The notes beneath the pieces are model-generated. The model made no database searches. It was not told where the DNA came from and saw only the letters and a program-made list of their open reading frames with translations. This document shows positions 26,757 to 34,298 of a stretch of DNA of 64,000 nucleotides, piece by piece. This DNA is from Faecalibacterium sp. I4-1-79. Its GTDB lineage: Bacteria; Bacillota; Clostridia; Oscillospirales; Ruminococcaceae. Made by a program: the position numbers and the translations under genes. The first letter of the stretch is position 1, and each line of letters begins with the position of its first letter. Location of the stretch: the NCBI RefSeq assembly GCF_023347235.1, contig NZ_CP094467.1, positions 2,232,001-2,296,000 of the forward strand, written 5' to 3'.

Positions 26757-27565
26757 GGGCCTATAGCTCAGTTGGGAGTGCAAGCGTATCGCTTTTGTGC
26801 CCCACGGAGTTGTGGGCATTCAAATGGGGAGTATGTCGGTTGGTCGCCCAACCGAGTCACGCCCCTAAATATGGGCCTATAGCTCAGCTGGGAGTGCAAG
26901 CGTATCGCTTTTGTGCCCCACAGAGTTGTGGGCTTTAGAATGGGGAGTATGTCGGTTGGTCGCCCAACCGTGTCACGCCCCTAAATATGGGCCTATAGCT
27001 CAGCTGGGAGTGCAAGCGTTGCATTCCCGATCTGGTGTTATAGCTCATTTGTGCCCATTCGAAATTGGGTGCTTTTTCGTGGGCTCGTAGCTCAGTTGGG
27101 AGTGCAAGCGTTGTATTCCCGATCTGGTGTTATAGCTCATTTGCCCCCATTAGAAATTGGGTGCTTTTTTGTGGGCTCGTAGCTCAGTTGGGAGTGCAAG
27201 CGTTGTATTCCCGATCTGGTGTTATAGCTCATTTGCCCCCATTCGAAATTGGGTGCTTTTTTGTGGGCTCGTAGCTCAGTTGGGAGCCCATGCGGTCCTT
27301 AAACAATCTGGAGTTATATACCACGCGCCCCCAAGCGGTTTTTGGGGGCTTAAATATGGGCTCGTAGCTCAGTTGGGAGAGCAAGCGTTGCATTTCCGAT
27401 CTGGTGTTATAGCTCATTTGCCCCCATTAGAAATTGGGTGCTTTTTTGTGGGCTCGTAGCTCAGTTGGGAGTGCAAGCGTATCGCTTTTGTGCCCCACGG
27501 AGTTGTGGGCATTCAAATGGGGAGTATGTCGGTTGGTCGCCCAACCGTGTCACGCCCCTAAATAT
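26757..27565 (+). repeat. Array of eight truncated tRNA 5' halves joined to foreign sequence
   Basis: Eight tandem units start at 26757, 26873, 26989, 27081, 27173, 27265, 27358 and 27450, with lengths of 116, 116, 92, 92, 92, 93, 92 and 116. Each begins with a tRNA acceptor strand and D-arm, either GGGCCTATAGCTCAG (units 1-3) or GGGCTCGTAGCTCAG (units 4-8), and all leave tRNA sequence at the same point, GGGAG in the D loop. Three kinds of continuation are seen: a 116-base hairpin-rich type (units 1, 2, 8), a 92-base type ending in a T-rich stretch (units 3, 4, 5, 7), and a single CCCATGCGG type (unit 6). No unit has an anticodon arm, T arm or CCA. Origin by repeated site-specific integration is inferred. 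Confidence 0.85.
27265..27303 (+). other. Candidate attL of the serine-recombinase element (unit 6)
   Basis: tRNA sequence up to GGGAG (27282-27286) is followed by CCCATGCGGTCCTTAAA (27287-27303). That arm is the inverted copy, 16 of 17 bases, of TTTAAGGTCCGCATGGG at 48952-48968, the sequence that leads into the second tRNA 3' half. Joined, the two arms form a near-perfect palindrome centred on AG, as expected for a large serine recombinase attP. Confidence 0.65.
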
Positions 27566-27641
27566 GGGCCTATAGCTCAGCTGGGAGAGCGTTCGGTTCG
27601 CATCCGAGAGGTCAAGGGTTCGAATCCCTCTAGGTCCACCA
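27566..27641 (+). tRNA. tRNA-Ala(CGC)
   Basis: A complete 76-base cloverleaf with encoded CCA. The acceptor stem pairs GGGCCTA with TAGGTCC and includes G3-U70, the alanine identity pair. The D arm is GCTC/GAGC, the anticodon stem TTCGG/CCGAG has loop TTCGCAT (anticodon CGC), and the T loop is TTCGAAT. The first T-stem pair is an A-C mismatch. It has no promoter of its own directly upstream; the nearest lies before the fragment array. Confidence 0.93.
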
Positions 27642-27645
27642 ATTT

Positions 27646-27677
27646 GCCGCATTGTTTTGTACGATGCGGCGTTTTTT
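27646..27677 (+). terminator. tRNA terminator
   Basis: GCCGCAT (27646-27652) and ATGCGGC (27664-27670) form a hairpin followed by six T, starting five bases after the CCA end. Confidence 0.85.
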
Positions 27678-27829
27678 ATGCCTAAAAAACTTTGGCAGAC
27701 CGTGCCGGGCTCCGAACCCTGAAGTCGGATGCGAACCGGGCGGGGTCATCCATGTACTTTTTGAAAATCCATCGGTTTCACGCTTCTTTCTTTGCATTTT
27801 GCAGAGTTCTGCGGGCAAGTGCATCGCTT

Positions 27830-29443
27830 TTATGCCCCCTTCTCGGAAATTCCTTCAAAAATTTCCGCACCATCGTAGGTTGACACAGCCTTGAGCTGCT
27901 CCACTTGATTGAAGCTGGCGTTCAGTGTAATCGAGATCTCATAGTCTTTTCGGACGCGAATCTCCTTAATGAACTGCTGCAAAATGGCGCGGCGTTCATC
28001 GTGGTTGGCGGTGTCGTAAACATCCGCCCATGTAAACAGCTCGTTGCAGATGTAGTTGCTGCGCTTTGCTGTTTTGGTGGCTTCTTCGTATTCTTCCTGT
28101 GCCTGCACAAGCTGCTTTTCCAGCGTTTCCAGTGCGTCTTTTGCTTCGGCCACCAGTGTACCGAGCAGTTCTTTGTCCAAGGCACTTACGCCCCGAATGA
28201 CGAGGATGGTTTCGGCTTTCAGGTCGTCCAGCTCTTTCTGCTTGGCTTCCAAGTCTTTCTGGATTTTCTTGATTTTCTTCTGGATGCGGGCGGCATCGTT
28301 GGTCTTGACCGATTCCAGCAGCTTCTTCCGGGAAACTTCCCGGAACTGTGCGAAGATCTGCCGGACAACTTCTTCTACGATGGAATCCAGCTTAGAAACA
28401 CCATAGCCGGACTGCCCATCGCAGTTACCCGGATGCCGAATCTTATAAAAGCAGCTGTACCGGGGCCGGACTTCTTTCACCGTATGCCCATCGGCGTAGG
28501 TGTGTGTCCGTCCGCTGCTGGTCAGGCTCAAGCGGTTGCCGCAGTGACCGCAGTAAACCAACCCGGTCAAAAGGGCTTTGGAGCTGGTGCCCAGTGAAGT
28601 ACCGCCACGCTCACAAGTGCGTGCCTGCCGCAGTTCCTGTGCCTGCTCGAACAGCTCTGGTTCGATGATGCGGAGCTGTGGGTACTCGGTTTCCACCGCA
28701 CCATTGATGAGGTATCCCGTGTATCCTTTGTTCTTGATCATCCGAACGATGCTAGTGTTGGGAATGTTTTTGTTGTTCCGTCCTACGACTCCCTGTTCAT
28801 AAAGATAGTGGCTCAACTTCTGTGCGCCGTAGCCCTCGTAAACGTACTTGTGGAAAATCAGCCGGACGATCTCAGCTTCCGCTTCATCAATCACAAGGTC
28901 GCAGACTTCCTGATTCTTCTTGTTCACCCGACCAAGGCGGACACGCTTGTAGCCAAAAGGCACGGTGCCGCCTGTATAGTGGCCTTCCCCGGTGAGCTGT
29001 TCCAGCCTTGTCCGGGTACGGACAGAGGTTTTCAGACTTTCGCCGGATGCCTGCCAGTAGCGGATGTAGTTCATCAGCTTGTCCACATGGGTGTCAAATC
29101 GCTGCTGTCCCTCGTTCACGCTCCAGACTTCGATGCCCTGCTTCGTGAACCATTCCACGATAAAGGGCGTTTCATCATCACGGCGACCGAGACGGTCAAA
29201 CATGAACACCAGCAGGATGTCAAACTTGCCCTCCATCGCGGCCTGTTGAATTTTCTGGAGTTCGTCACGCTCTTTGGCAGATTTTTTGAAGCCGGAAACG
29301 CCTTTTTCGGAAAATTCCTTGACGATCTCCCAGCCCTGACTTTCTGCAAAGTTGCGGCAGGCTTCTTTCTGCATGGGGATGTCGTCTTTCTCGACCTGTC
29401 CCTTTGTCGAAACACGGTATAAGGTATAGACACGTTTTTTCAT
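27830..29443 (-). CDS. Large serine recombinase (integrase)
   Basis: A 537-residue site-specific recombinase. The N-terminal resolvase domain (1-150) has the catalytic Ser in YRVSTKGQ (Ser12) and MFDRLGRRDDE with the conserved Arg residues. A recombinase domain follows (165-275, with GYKRVRLG and GRNNKNIPNTSIVRMIKNKGYTG in sequence). The zinc ribbon is CGHCGN near 310, and a coiled coil at 385-460 matches the motif that controls directionality. The start at 29443 follows AGAGAG; the codons before it are not conserved in the second copy. It lies directly behind tRNA-Ala, whose D loop carries the inferred attachment core. An N-terminally deleted copy is at 49213-50425. Confidence 0.93.
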   Translation of the reverse strand: MKKRVYTLYRVSTKGQVEKDDIPMQKEACRNFAESQGWEIVKEFSEKGVSGFKKSAKERDELQKIQQAAMEGKFDILLVFMFDRLGRRDDETPFIVEWFTKQGIEVWSVNEGQQRFDTHVDKLMNYIRYWQASGESLKTSVRTRTRLEQLTGEGHYTGGTVPFGYKRVRLGRVNKKNQEVCDLVIDEAEAEIVRLIFHKYVYEGYGAQKLSHYLYEQGVVGRNNKNIPNTSIVRMIKNKGYTGYLINGAVETEYPQLRIIEPELFEQAQELRQARTCERGGTSLGTSSKALLTGLVYCGHCGNRLSLTSSGRTHTYADGHTVKEVRPRYSCFYKIRHPGNCDGQSGYGVSKLDSIVEEVVRQIFAQFREVSRKKLLESVKTNDAARIQKKIKKIQKDLEAKQKELDDLKAETILVIRGVSALDKELLGTLVAEAKDALETLEKQLVQAQEEYEEATKTAKRSNYICNELFTWADVYDTANHDERRAILQQFIKEIRVRKDYEISITLNASFNQVEQLKAVSTYDGAEIFEGISEKGA

Positions 29444-29560
29444 TTCAATCTCTCTTTCTTTGAGTGAGAAAGGAAAAATCAAACGTGTTTCGTCCATATT
29501 TTGTTTTCAAGGTTCAGTTCGATTTTATCTTATCTCACGCATTCAAGGAGCACAAGGATG

Positions 29561-29722
29561 TCAGGCAGCGGTGTGCCCTGCCGTGCGCAGGATGGTGGTC
29601 TGCAATAGTTTCTGGATGGCATCCAGACAGTCCGTATCCGCAGGCGCATAGGTGATCTTGACTTTGCAGCCTTTGACGGAAAGGGTTTCAGATTTAGCGG
29701 TGGTATCGCAGATAGCGTTCAT
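29561..29722 (-). CDS. Small element protein, unknown function
   Basis: A 53-residue protein beginning MNAICDTTAKSETLS, with GGAGG four bases before the ATG. It has strand-like KVKITYAPADTD and a helix LDAIQKLLQTTIL, resembling the short TnpW-type proteins of gut transposons, but this is only a likeness. Its start overlaps the end of the MazF-like gene by 29 bases, so it could also be that toxin's partner. Confidence 0.5.
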   Translation of the reverse strand: MNAICDTTAKSETLSVKGCKVKITYAPADTDCLDAIQKLLQTTILRTAGHTAA

Positions 29723-30110
29723 AGGCCTCCTTTCTCCATACCCATTCGTTGAGATTGAGCTGATAGAGCAGCGCATAATTGAGCCGAATGAGTTCCGGGA
29801 TGCTCAACCGCCCCATCGGGCGGATCAGCCGTCCCTTGCTGATGGTCTGGACAGATTCTGCCAAGATCATAGAGGGCTGCAAAAAAGCCCGATTACTGTC
29901 CACAAGAACGTGGGCTTGGTGATCGGGCTTCTTTGCAGTATTGGATGTAACAGGCGCAACAATGAGGTTGGGCGAATAGCAGTTTGCGGTGTTGTTCTGC
30001 ACCACGACCACAGGGCGGATACCGCCCTGCTCGGAGCCAAGGTGCGGCTCCAGATTGGCGTAGTAAATATCACCGCGCAGAAACTTTCGGTTGACTGGGA
30101 TCATGCTCAT
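29694..30110 (-). CDS. PemK/MazF family toxin
   Basis: A 138-residue MazF-fold protein. The family core is plain: RGDIYYANLEPHLGSEQGG near residue 12, RPVVVVQNN near 32, APVTSNTAKKP near 52 and ILAESVQTISKGRL near 83 (conserved Gln-Thr/Lys-Arg region). Active members cut mRNA at short sites. The ATG at 30110 shares one base with the TGA of the gene upstream (TGATG), so it is translated together with a ParB-like protein. No MazE-like antitoxin is next to it. Confidence 0.88.
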   Translation of the reverse strand: MSMIPVNRKFLRGDIYYANLEPHLGSEQGGIRPVVVVQNNTANCYSPNLIVAPVTSNTAKKPDHQAHVLVDSNRAFLQPSMILAESVQTISKGRLIRPMGRLSIPELIRLNYALLYQLNLNEWVWRKEAYERYLRYHR

Positions 30111-30907
30111 CACCGCTTGCAAGGCAGACTGTGGGCACGGCCAGCACCGTTGTAGATGGACAGGATCTGTTTCATGTGGCGGTCTGCCACATTGCCAGTG
30201 TCGTTTTGTGCCAACCGGGTGATGGTCTTGGGATGCACTGTGCGCAGCCGGAGAATCAGCCGCTCCCGGCTGTATTCGCCCTGATACAGAGCCAGAAAAC
30301 GAGCCATGCCATGCAGGATGCCCGACAGGAACGAATCCGAATCGCCACCCCAAGCGTCTACGAGAACGCTCAGCATTTCACGGTAAAGTGATGCACCGTA
30401 GCTCTTGTAGATGTAGTAAGCCGAGCGGATGCAGTAGATTTTCCACGGGGCACGAATCCCATCCAGTGCAAACCGAACGCCTGTGCCCTCCGTTACCGAA
30501 ACAAAATCGCAGGCGTTTTCTTCGTGTGCCACCAGTTTGGCACGAAGCTGTTCACCAGCGGTCAGTTCGCTGGAAATGCCTGTCTGCACAGCAAACAGCA
30601 GAGCTTCATGCTCTTTAGAAAGGCCGTAGAAGACCTTGCAGCGAATCGGGAGGTCACGCCCACCGTTGCACGTTTTCCGTGCCTCAATGGTGTTCTGGCC
30701 ATCAAAGACGAAGTAGCGGCCATCCCGGTAGCTGACCTTCGGCTCATTGGCGATGTACTCCGAAAAGTTTGCTGCGATTCGTGCAACCTTGCCCATGCGG
30801 AGCAGCCGCTGATATTCGGCGCAGGGGTTCAGCAGAACGCTGTCAACGTAGCGCACCTCGAAGTTGCACTCCGGCAGGCTGGAAAGGTTCAGGTTAGAAA
30901 GCATCAT
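30110..30907 (-). CDS. ParB-like protein (DUF6551 type)
   Basis: A 265-residue protein with a ParB/sulfiredoxin-like N-terminal domain: VDSVLLNPCAEYQR near residue 21, then FVFDGQNTIEARKTC near 67 in place of the usual GxHR-type loop. The rest is helical. Family relatives lie in integrative elements near ParA and regulate partition or copy number. The ATG overlaps the stop of the upstream ParB gene (ATGA) and its own stop overlaps the toxin start, so three genes are coupled. Confidence 0.7.
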   Translation of the reverse strand: MMLSNLNLSSLPECNFEVRYVDSVLLNPCAEYQRLLRMGKVARIAANFSEYIANEPKVSYRDGRYFVFDGQNTIEARKTCNGGRDLPIRCKVFYGLSKEHEALLFAVQTGISSELTAGEQLRAKLVAHEENACDFVSVTEGTGVRFALDGIRAPWKIYCIRSAYYIYKSYGASLYREMLSVLVDAWGGDSDSFLSGILHGMARFLALYQGEYSRERLILRLRTVHPKTITRLAQNDTGNVADRHMKQILSIYNGAGRAHSLPCKR

Positions 30908-31893
30908 AGCGTCTTCTCCTTTATTTTCAGAAGATACTGTACGGCATCTTCGGTCAAGTCATAAATGATCTTGCGGCAGTCCGAATCTTCAAAAACATCC
31001 GGGTATTCTTTGAAAATGCTATTCCAGCGGCGAATGAAGTCCTCTTTTGCACCCTGTACCTCGCACATCATCAGGGAACCGTTTGCAACGGCTCGTTCCT
31101 GATAGCGGTTGTCAATGGATGCTTTCAGAAAGGTTCTTTCTTCGGTAGTAAGCTGGCGTTGATGCCCTTGGATGCTTTTGCAGATTTCAGAAAGCGTTTG
31201 TTTTGAAGAAGTTGTTTCAGCTTTTCGGGGCTGACGTTCCTGCTTTGGCTTCCGTAATTCTGCAAGAGCAGCAGGAATTTCTGCTTTTGGCGTTTTTGCC
31301 AAGGCGGTGATTTCTGCATCCGTTGCCTTGATGCGCCCGGTCAGGATTTCCTCTCTTGCACCGGGGACTGCATCTTCCGCAGCGTCCACGCCTTTGGCAT
31401 ACTTTTCCGCTCGCTTTACGGTAGCCGCCCCAACGCCGTTTTGTGCGGCAATGCGCTCACAGGTGGAGAGCTGCTTTGCCCTCAATGGATCATTTTGAAC
31501 CATTGAGGTGAACCGTCCGTTCTCATCGTGTGCCCGCTCTTTGGAGCCGCCCCGTGCCAGCTTTTCGGATTCATACAGCTTGCCCATCAGAAACTTCTTT
31601 CGTTCCGGGTCAAGATTTCTGCGTCCAAGCTGGTTCTGGCAGATCCATGAAAGAGCCGCATAACGGTTATCCAGTTCGATCTCCTGTATCTGGTAGGCGA
31701 TGAACGGATGCTTCCGCAGGATGCGGTAGCGGGTATGCCCGTCCAGAATAAAGCCATTCCAGATGATAATGGGATTCAGCAGCCGCCCTTCGTGGAGAAT
31801 GTTCTGCTCAAGCTGTTGTTCTTCTTCAAAATTCAGGGGCGGGATCTTGCCCTGAAACTCCGGGTCGATTTTAAGTGCATTCAGATTCATCAT
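30904..31893 (-). CDS. ParB/Srx-domain DNA-binding protein
   Basis: A 329-residue protein. The ParB N-domain is at residues 1-75 (IPPLNFEEEQQLEQNILHEG, then GFILDGHTRYRI). A KorB-like helix-turn-helix region follows (about 115-165, with GVGAATVKRAEKYAKGV), then a low-complexity basic linker and a helical C-terminus. It probably binds a centromere-like site of the element together with ParA at 40245-41036, although the two genes are now 9 kb apart. Confidence 0.82.
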   Translation of the reverse strand: MMNLNALKIDPEFQGKIPPLNFEEEQQLEQNILHEGRLLNPIIIWNGFILDGHTRYRILRKHPFIAYQIQEIELDNRYAALSWICQNQLGRRNLDPERKKFLMGKLYESEKLARGGSKERAHDENGRFTSMVQNDPLRAKQLSTCERIAAQNGVGAATVKRAEKYAKGVDAAEDAVPGAREEILTGRIKATDAEITALAKTPKAEIPAALAELRKPKQERQPRKAETTSSKQTLSEICKSIQGHQRQLTTEERTFLKASIDNRYQERAVANGSLMMCEVQGAKEDFIRRWNSIFKEYPDVFEDSDCRKIIYDLTEDAVQYLLKIKEKTL

Positions 31894-32116
31894 CGAAATG
31901 GCCTCGCTTCACATACTGCCCAGCGTTCTTATCGGGCTGTACATAATAATCGAAACCATAGCGAATCTGGCAGTAGGTGCAGACATCCTTGATCTTCTGC
32001 TTAGGGTCTGCGCGCCGGACGCGAACGCCCTTTGCCCCCTGAAAGGAATCCAGACAAATCGGGCAGAGGGTAGTCAAGCTGGCTTCGTCTACGCAGTTGT
32101 TATAAAATCGACTCAT
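31871..32116 (-). CDS. Small zinc-ribbon protein
   Basis: An 81-residue protein with two Cys pairs, CPICLD near residue 18 and CTYC near 46, fit to bind one zinc. The start at 32116 follows GGAGGAAAT. The stop overlaps the ParB start by 23 bases. It is the first gene of the element operon 32116-29561; its role is unknown. Confidence 0.65.
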   Translation of the reverse strand: MSRFYNNCVDEASLTTLCPICLDSFQGAKGVRVRRADPKQKIKDVCTYCQIRYGFDYYVQPDKNAGQYVKRGHFDDESECT

Positions 32117-32529
32117 ATAGATTTCCTCCATATCGGTATTTTGATGGGAAATGTAAAACCACCAGCCGAGAAATCCTCAACTGGTGGTTTGAAAAGTACT
32201 GTTTTTCTCCTATTTGTCCTCGACACCCCGGAGGTGGGAACTTTTCGGCGGCGGATTTGCACCGCTCCATTGGCATCTCAGCCACCCCGTCTGCTTTCTG
32301 ACCGGGCCGCGAATTACGGAAGTATCATTGTCTGGAAGTACCGAAAAGCTGCTTCTTCAATTTTCAAGGTACACGGTACAGTTTCGGGCTTGTCGGCCCC
32401 TGTCAGGGGGGCTGCCCTTGCTGTGACCATAGTGTACTTGAAAACCAAAGTTCTCGTTAGGAACCAGTAGTTCCGGTTTTTCGATTTTAGCCGGAACCAA
32501 TCGTTCCGGTTCAGAACAATAAAGTGATT
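32117..32529 (-). promoter_or_regulatory. Leader and control region of the element operon
   Basis: Two operator-like dyads, GGAAC-N5-GTTCC (32460-32474) and CCGGAAC-N5-GTTCCGG (32491-32509), have centres 33 bases apart. A TACACT -10 box for the minus strand lies at 32431-32436 without a good -35, as in activated promoters. The ~310-base leader then ends in a hairpin (32156-32165 with 32181-32190) followed by TTTTACATTT, 40 bases before the first gene; this could attenuate. A 61-codon frame (32285-32100) overlaps the leader but I cannot support it as a gene. Confidence 0.55.
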
Positions 32530-32856
32530 TTAAGCAGATTCGCCCAGCATTTCCAGCATAGCAAGAATCCACCGCTGCATTTCTTTCAGTTCTTTGCGGA
32601 GCATTTGCAGCTGATCTTGCAGTTCCTGCTCCCGCTGGGACGCAGACACACCTAAGACGATGTAGTCCAGCGAGGAGCCAAATCGCTCCCGCAGCTCCAC
32701 AAAGAGGTCGACAGACGGAACTTTCTCACCCTTCTCCAGATTTCTCATGTAGCGGTCACTGATGTTCAGGTCGATGGCAAGCTGTTCTTGTGTCACTTCA
32801 CGGTCTTTTCGGAGGTTTTGGATTCGTTCACCCGTTGCAGCAGGATCATAATACAT
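32530..32856 (-). CDS. XRE family regulator
   Basis: A 108-residue protein with a helix-turn-helix at residues 8-62 (IQNLRKDREVTQEQLAIDLN, then SDRYMRNLEKGEKVPS) and a C-terminal coiled coil (75-105, rich in Gln, Glu and Leu). The start at 32856 follows GGAGGGAGTG. The paired dyads just behind its stop suggest it controls the operon downstream. Confidence 0.85.
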   Translation of the reverse strand: MYYDPAATGERIQNLRKDREVTQEQLAIDLNISDRYMRNLEKGEKVPSVDLFVELRERFGSSLDYIVLGVSASQREQELQDQLQMLRKELKEMQRWILAMLEMLGESA

Positions 32857-33070
32857 CACTCCCTCCGTTTCTTCCGCCGGGAGTGGGCGGAGCTTCATCT
32901 CCCATGCCGGATACGGCCAGCACATGATTTTTCACCAACATGAAAATACGGTCGGCATCAGCACTATGATTTTTGGTGCGCTTTTTGACGTTGGAAACTT
33001 CCAGCAATCGAGACAGTCGGAAGTACCATGTGGCCATCTTGAACCACGGAAGCAAATAGGTCGATTTCAT
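32846..33070 (-). CDS. Small hypothetical protein
   Basis: A 74-residue frame beginning MKSTYLLPWFKMATWYFR, with GGAGGATT before the ATG. It overlaps the XRE start by 11 bases, which suggests coupling. The C-terminus is Pro/Gly-rich. No domain is recognised. Confidence 0.5.
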   Translation of the reverse strand: MKSTYLLPWFKMATWYFRLSRLLEVSNVKKRTKNHSADADRIFMLVKNHVLAVSGMGDEAPPTPGGRNGGSDVL

Positions 33071-33493
33071 TATCAATAATCCTCCAGTTATTTTACGGAA
33101 TGTGAGCATTCGGACAAAAAGGATCGTGGTGGCCCACGACACCTTGCCCTTAAAAGCGCAAAAACGCCAGCCTCCCATTGAGGGAAGCTGGCGCAGCACA
33201 GCATATCGGCACGATTGTGGATGGCAAAGCGGAACGATTGTGCCTGTTTCGGAGCGGTCTGGTCTACGGCAGCAGACAGACTTTTTTTGATGCGTTACCC
33301 CAATAAAAAATCACAGTTACCTCCACAAACGGCAACTGTGATCGAATAGCGCGTGAAATCGCCCGGACGAGTTACCGTTTTTTTATAACTCGACCGGGAA
33401 ACGCAAAAATCGGCATTATACTTCCTACTCACAGGAAATACAAGGTTATACCGCGTCATTCACCAGAACGATACAATACTATTGAGGTGAACG
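33071..33493. other. Intergenic region with three hairpins
   Basis: Hairpins lie at 33165-33193 (GCCAGC arms), 33312-33341 (CACAGTT arms) and 33362-33398 (13-base arms with one mismatch, T-rich loop). A TACAAT box before 33494 probably drives the next gene. No coding frame is convincing. Confidence 0.5.
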
Positions 33494-33853
33494 ATGATGC
33501 CGAATTCTGACTTGAAAGTACTTGGAGAAAAGGTTCGCAAGGAGCGCAAGCTGGCAGGTTTAACACAAGAACAACTTGCTGAACGCTGCCATGTTTCAAC
33601 GAAGCATATCGCCAACATTGAAAAAGGCAGCATGAATCCATCTTACGAAATTCTTTTGGCGATTGCTCGTGTTTTGCCGGTTTCGCTTGATGCGCTGATT
33701 ACTCCGGGGATGGGTAAAACGGAAATAGAGTTAAAAGAGTTCAATCGAATCTATCTTTCCTGTCCAGAAGCGGTGCGAGAAACCTTAATGGACTCGACCC
33801 GCACACTGGCAAAGCATCTGACAGAGTTTTACAGTAAGATTGAAAATCCCTGA
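33494..33853 (+). CDS. XRE family regulator
   Basis: A 119-residue protein. Residues 8-65 form a helix-turn-helix (KVRKERKLAGLTQEQLAERC, then STKHIANIEKGSMNPS). The C-terminal half is helical and without a known ligand domain. GAGGTGAACG precedes ATGATG. It is the only plus-strand gene in this part of the element and may be the element's repressor. Confidence 0.85.
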   Translation: MMPNSDLKVLGEKVRKERKLAGLTQEQLAERCHVSTKHIANIEKGSMNPSYEILLAIARVLPVSLDALITPGMGKTEIELKEFNRIYLSCPEAVRETLMDSTRTLAKHLTEFYSKIENP

Positions 33854-33940
33854 AAATGTTTTGCTTGTGGTACAGTATAGCATATTTTTCAAAGTCACTA
33901 TACCAAAACGAACCCAAAAGCAAACCAATTTTATACCAAT

Positions 33941-34159
33941 TCAGTCGATTCCCAAGCTAACCTGAATCTCTGTTTCCAAATCATTTGCCAATGCCGTATA
34001 TAGTTCTTGTGGTGTGCGGCAAAGAATTGCATTGAAATTGATAGGGTCGCCCTCATTGAAAAGCCTTACATATCCCCAGCGGCATGGAACAACGTCCAAA
34101 TAGGTCGCAGACTCTAAAAAGCTATGGAAGTGGGTCAATACTTCTTCAAATGTTTGCAT
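33941..34159 (-). CDS. Small hypothetical protein
   Basis: A 72-residue protein with AGGAGGTCAAACC before its ATG. It begins MQTFEEVLTHFHSFLES and has a strand pattern in the middle (WGYVRLFNEGDPINFNAILC). Coding potential is supported by the strong ribosome site. The family is not recognised. Confidence 0.6.
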   Translation of the reverse strand: MQTFEEVLTHFHSFLESATYLDVVPCRWGYVRLFNEGDPINFNAILCRTPQELYTALANDLETEIQVSLGID

Positions 34160-34250
34160 GGTTTGACCTCCTGAATTAAGTCATCTCTATTTTAGAATAT
34201 TCTTGGTCATCTATGCAAGGATGCCGATTTTGTACAGCACAGAAAACGAT

Positions 34251-34297
34251 AAAAGCCATACCGAAGAATCCTACTAGGATCTCACGGTATGGCTTTT
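34251..34297. terminator. Terminator of the winged-helix gene
   Basis: AAAAGCCATACCG (34251-34263) and CGGTATGGCTTTT (34285-34297) pair perfectly, with T runs on both sides. Confidence 0.88.
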
Positions 34298-34298
34298 A

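Larger units (their letters stand above)
27582..29538. repeat. Left copy of a long direct repeat (tRNA 3' part plus recombinase)
   Basis: Sequence from the tRNA D loop through the recombinase gene and its upstream flank recurs at 48965-50520 with few differences. The right copy lacks about 400 bases inside the recombinase. The repeats face the same way and bound an element of roughly 21.4 kb. Confidence 0.9.

Noticed and set aside
26757-27641. CRISPR-like array (regular repeats with variable parts)
   Set aside because: The repeated part is a tRNA 5' half, the variable parts are 70-95 bases and themselves recur, and there are no cas genes.
27461-27652. Protein frame containing GIRTLDLSDANRTLSQLSYRP
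   Set aside because: It is the antisense reading of tRNA-like sequence, a well-known false gene pattern.
32100-32285. 61-codon frame in the element leader
   Set aside because: No conserved pattern; it overlaps the attenuator-like hairpin and the next gene. Kept only as a remark.
32200-32340. Cobalamin- or TPP-riboswitch-like bits (GGTGCAAATCCG, GGCTGAGA)
   Set aside because: Only isolated short motifs match; the conserved second halves of either riboswitch are absent and the genes downstream are unrelated.
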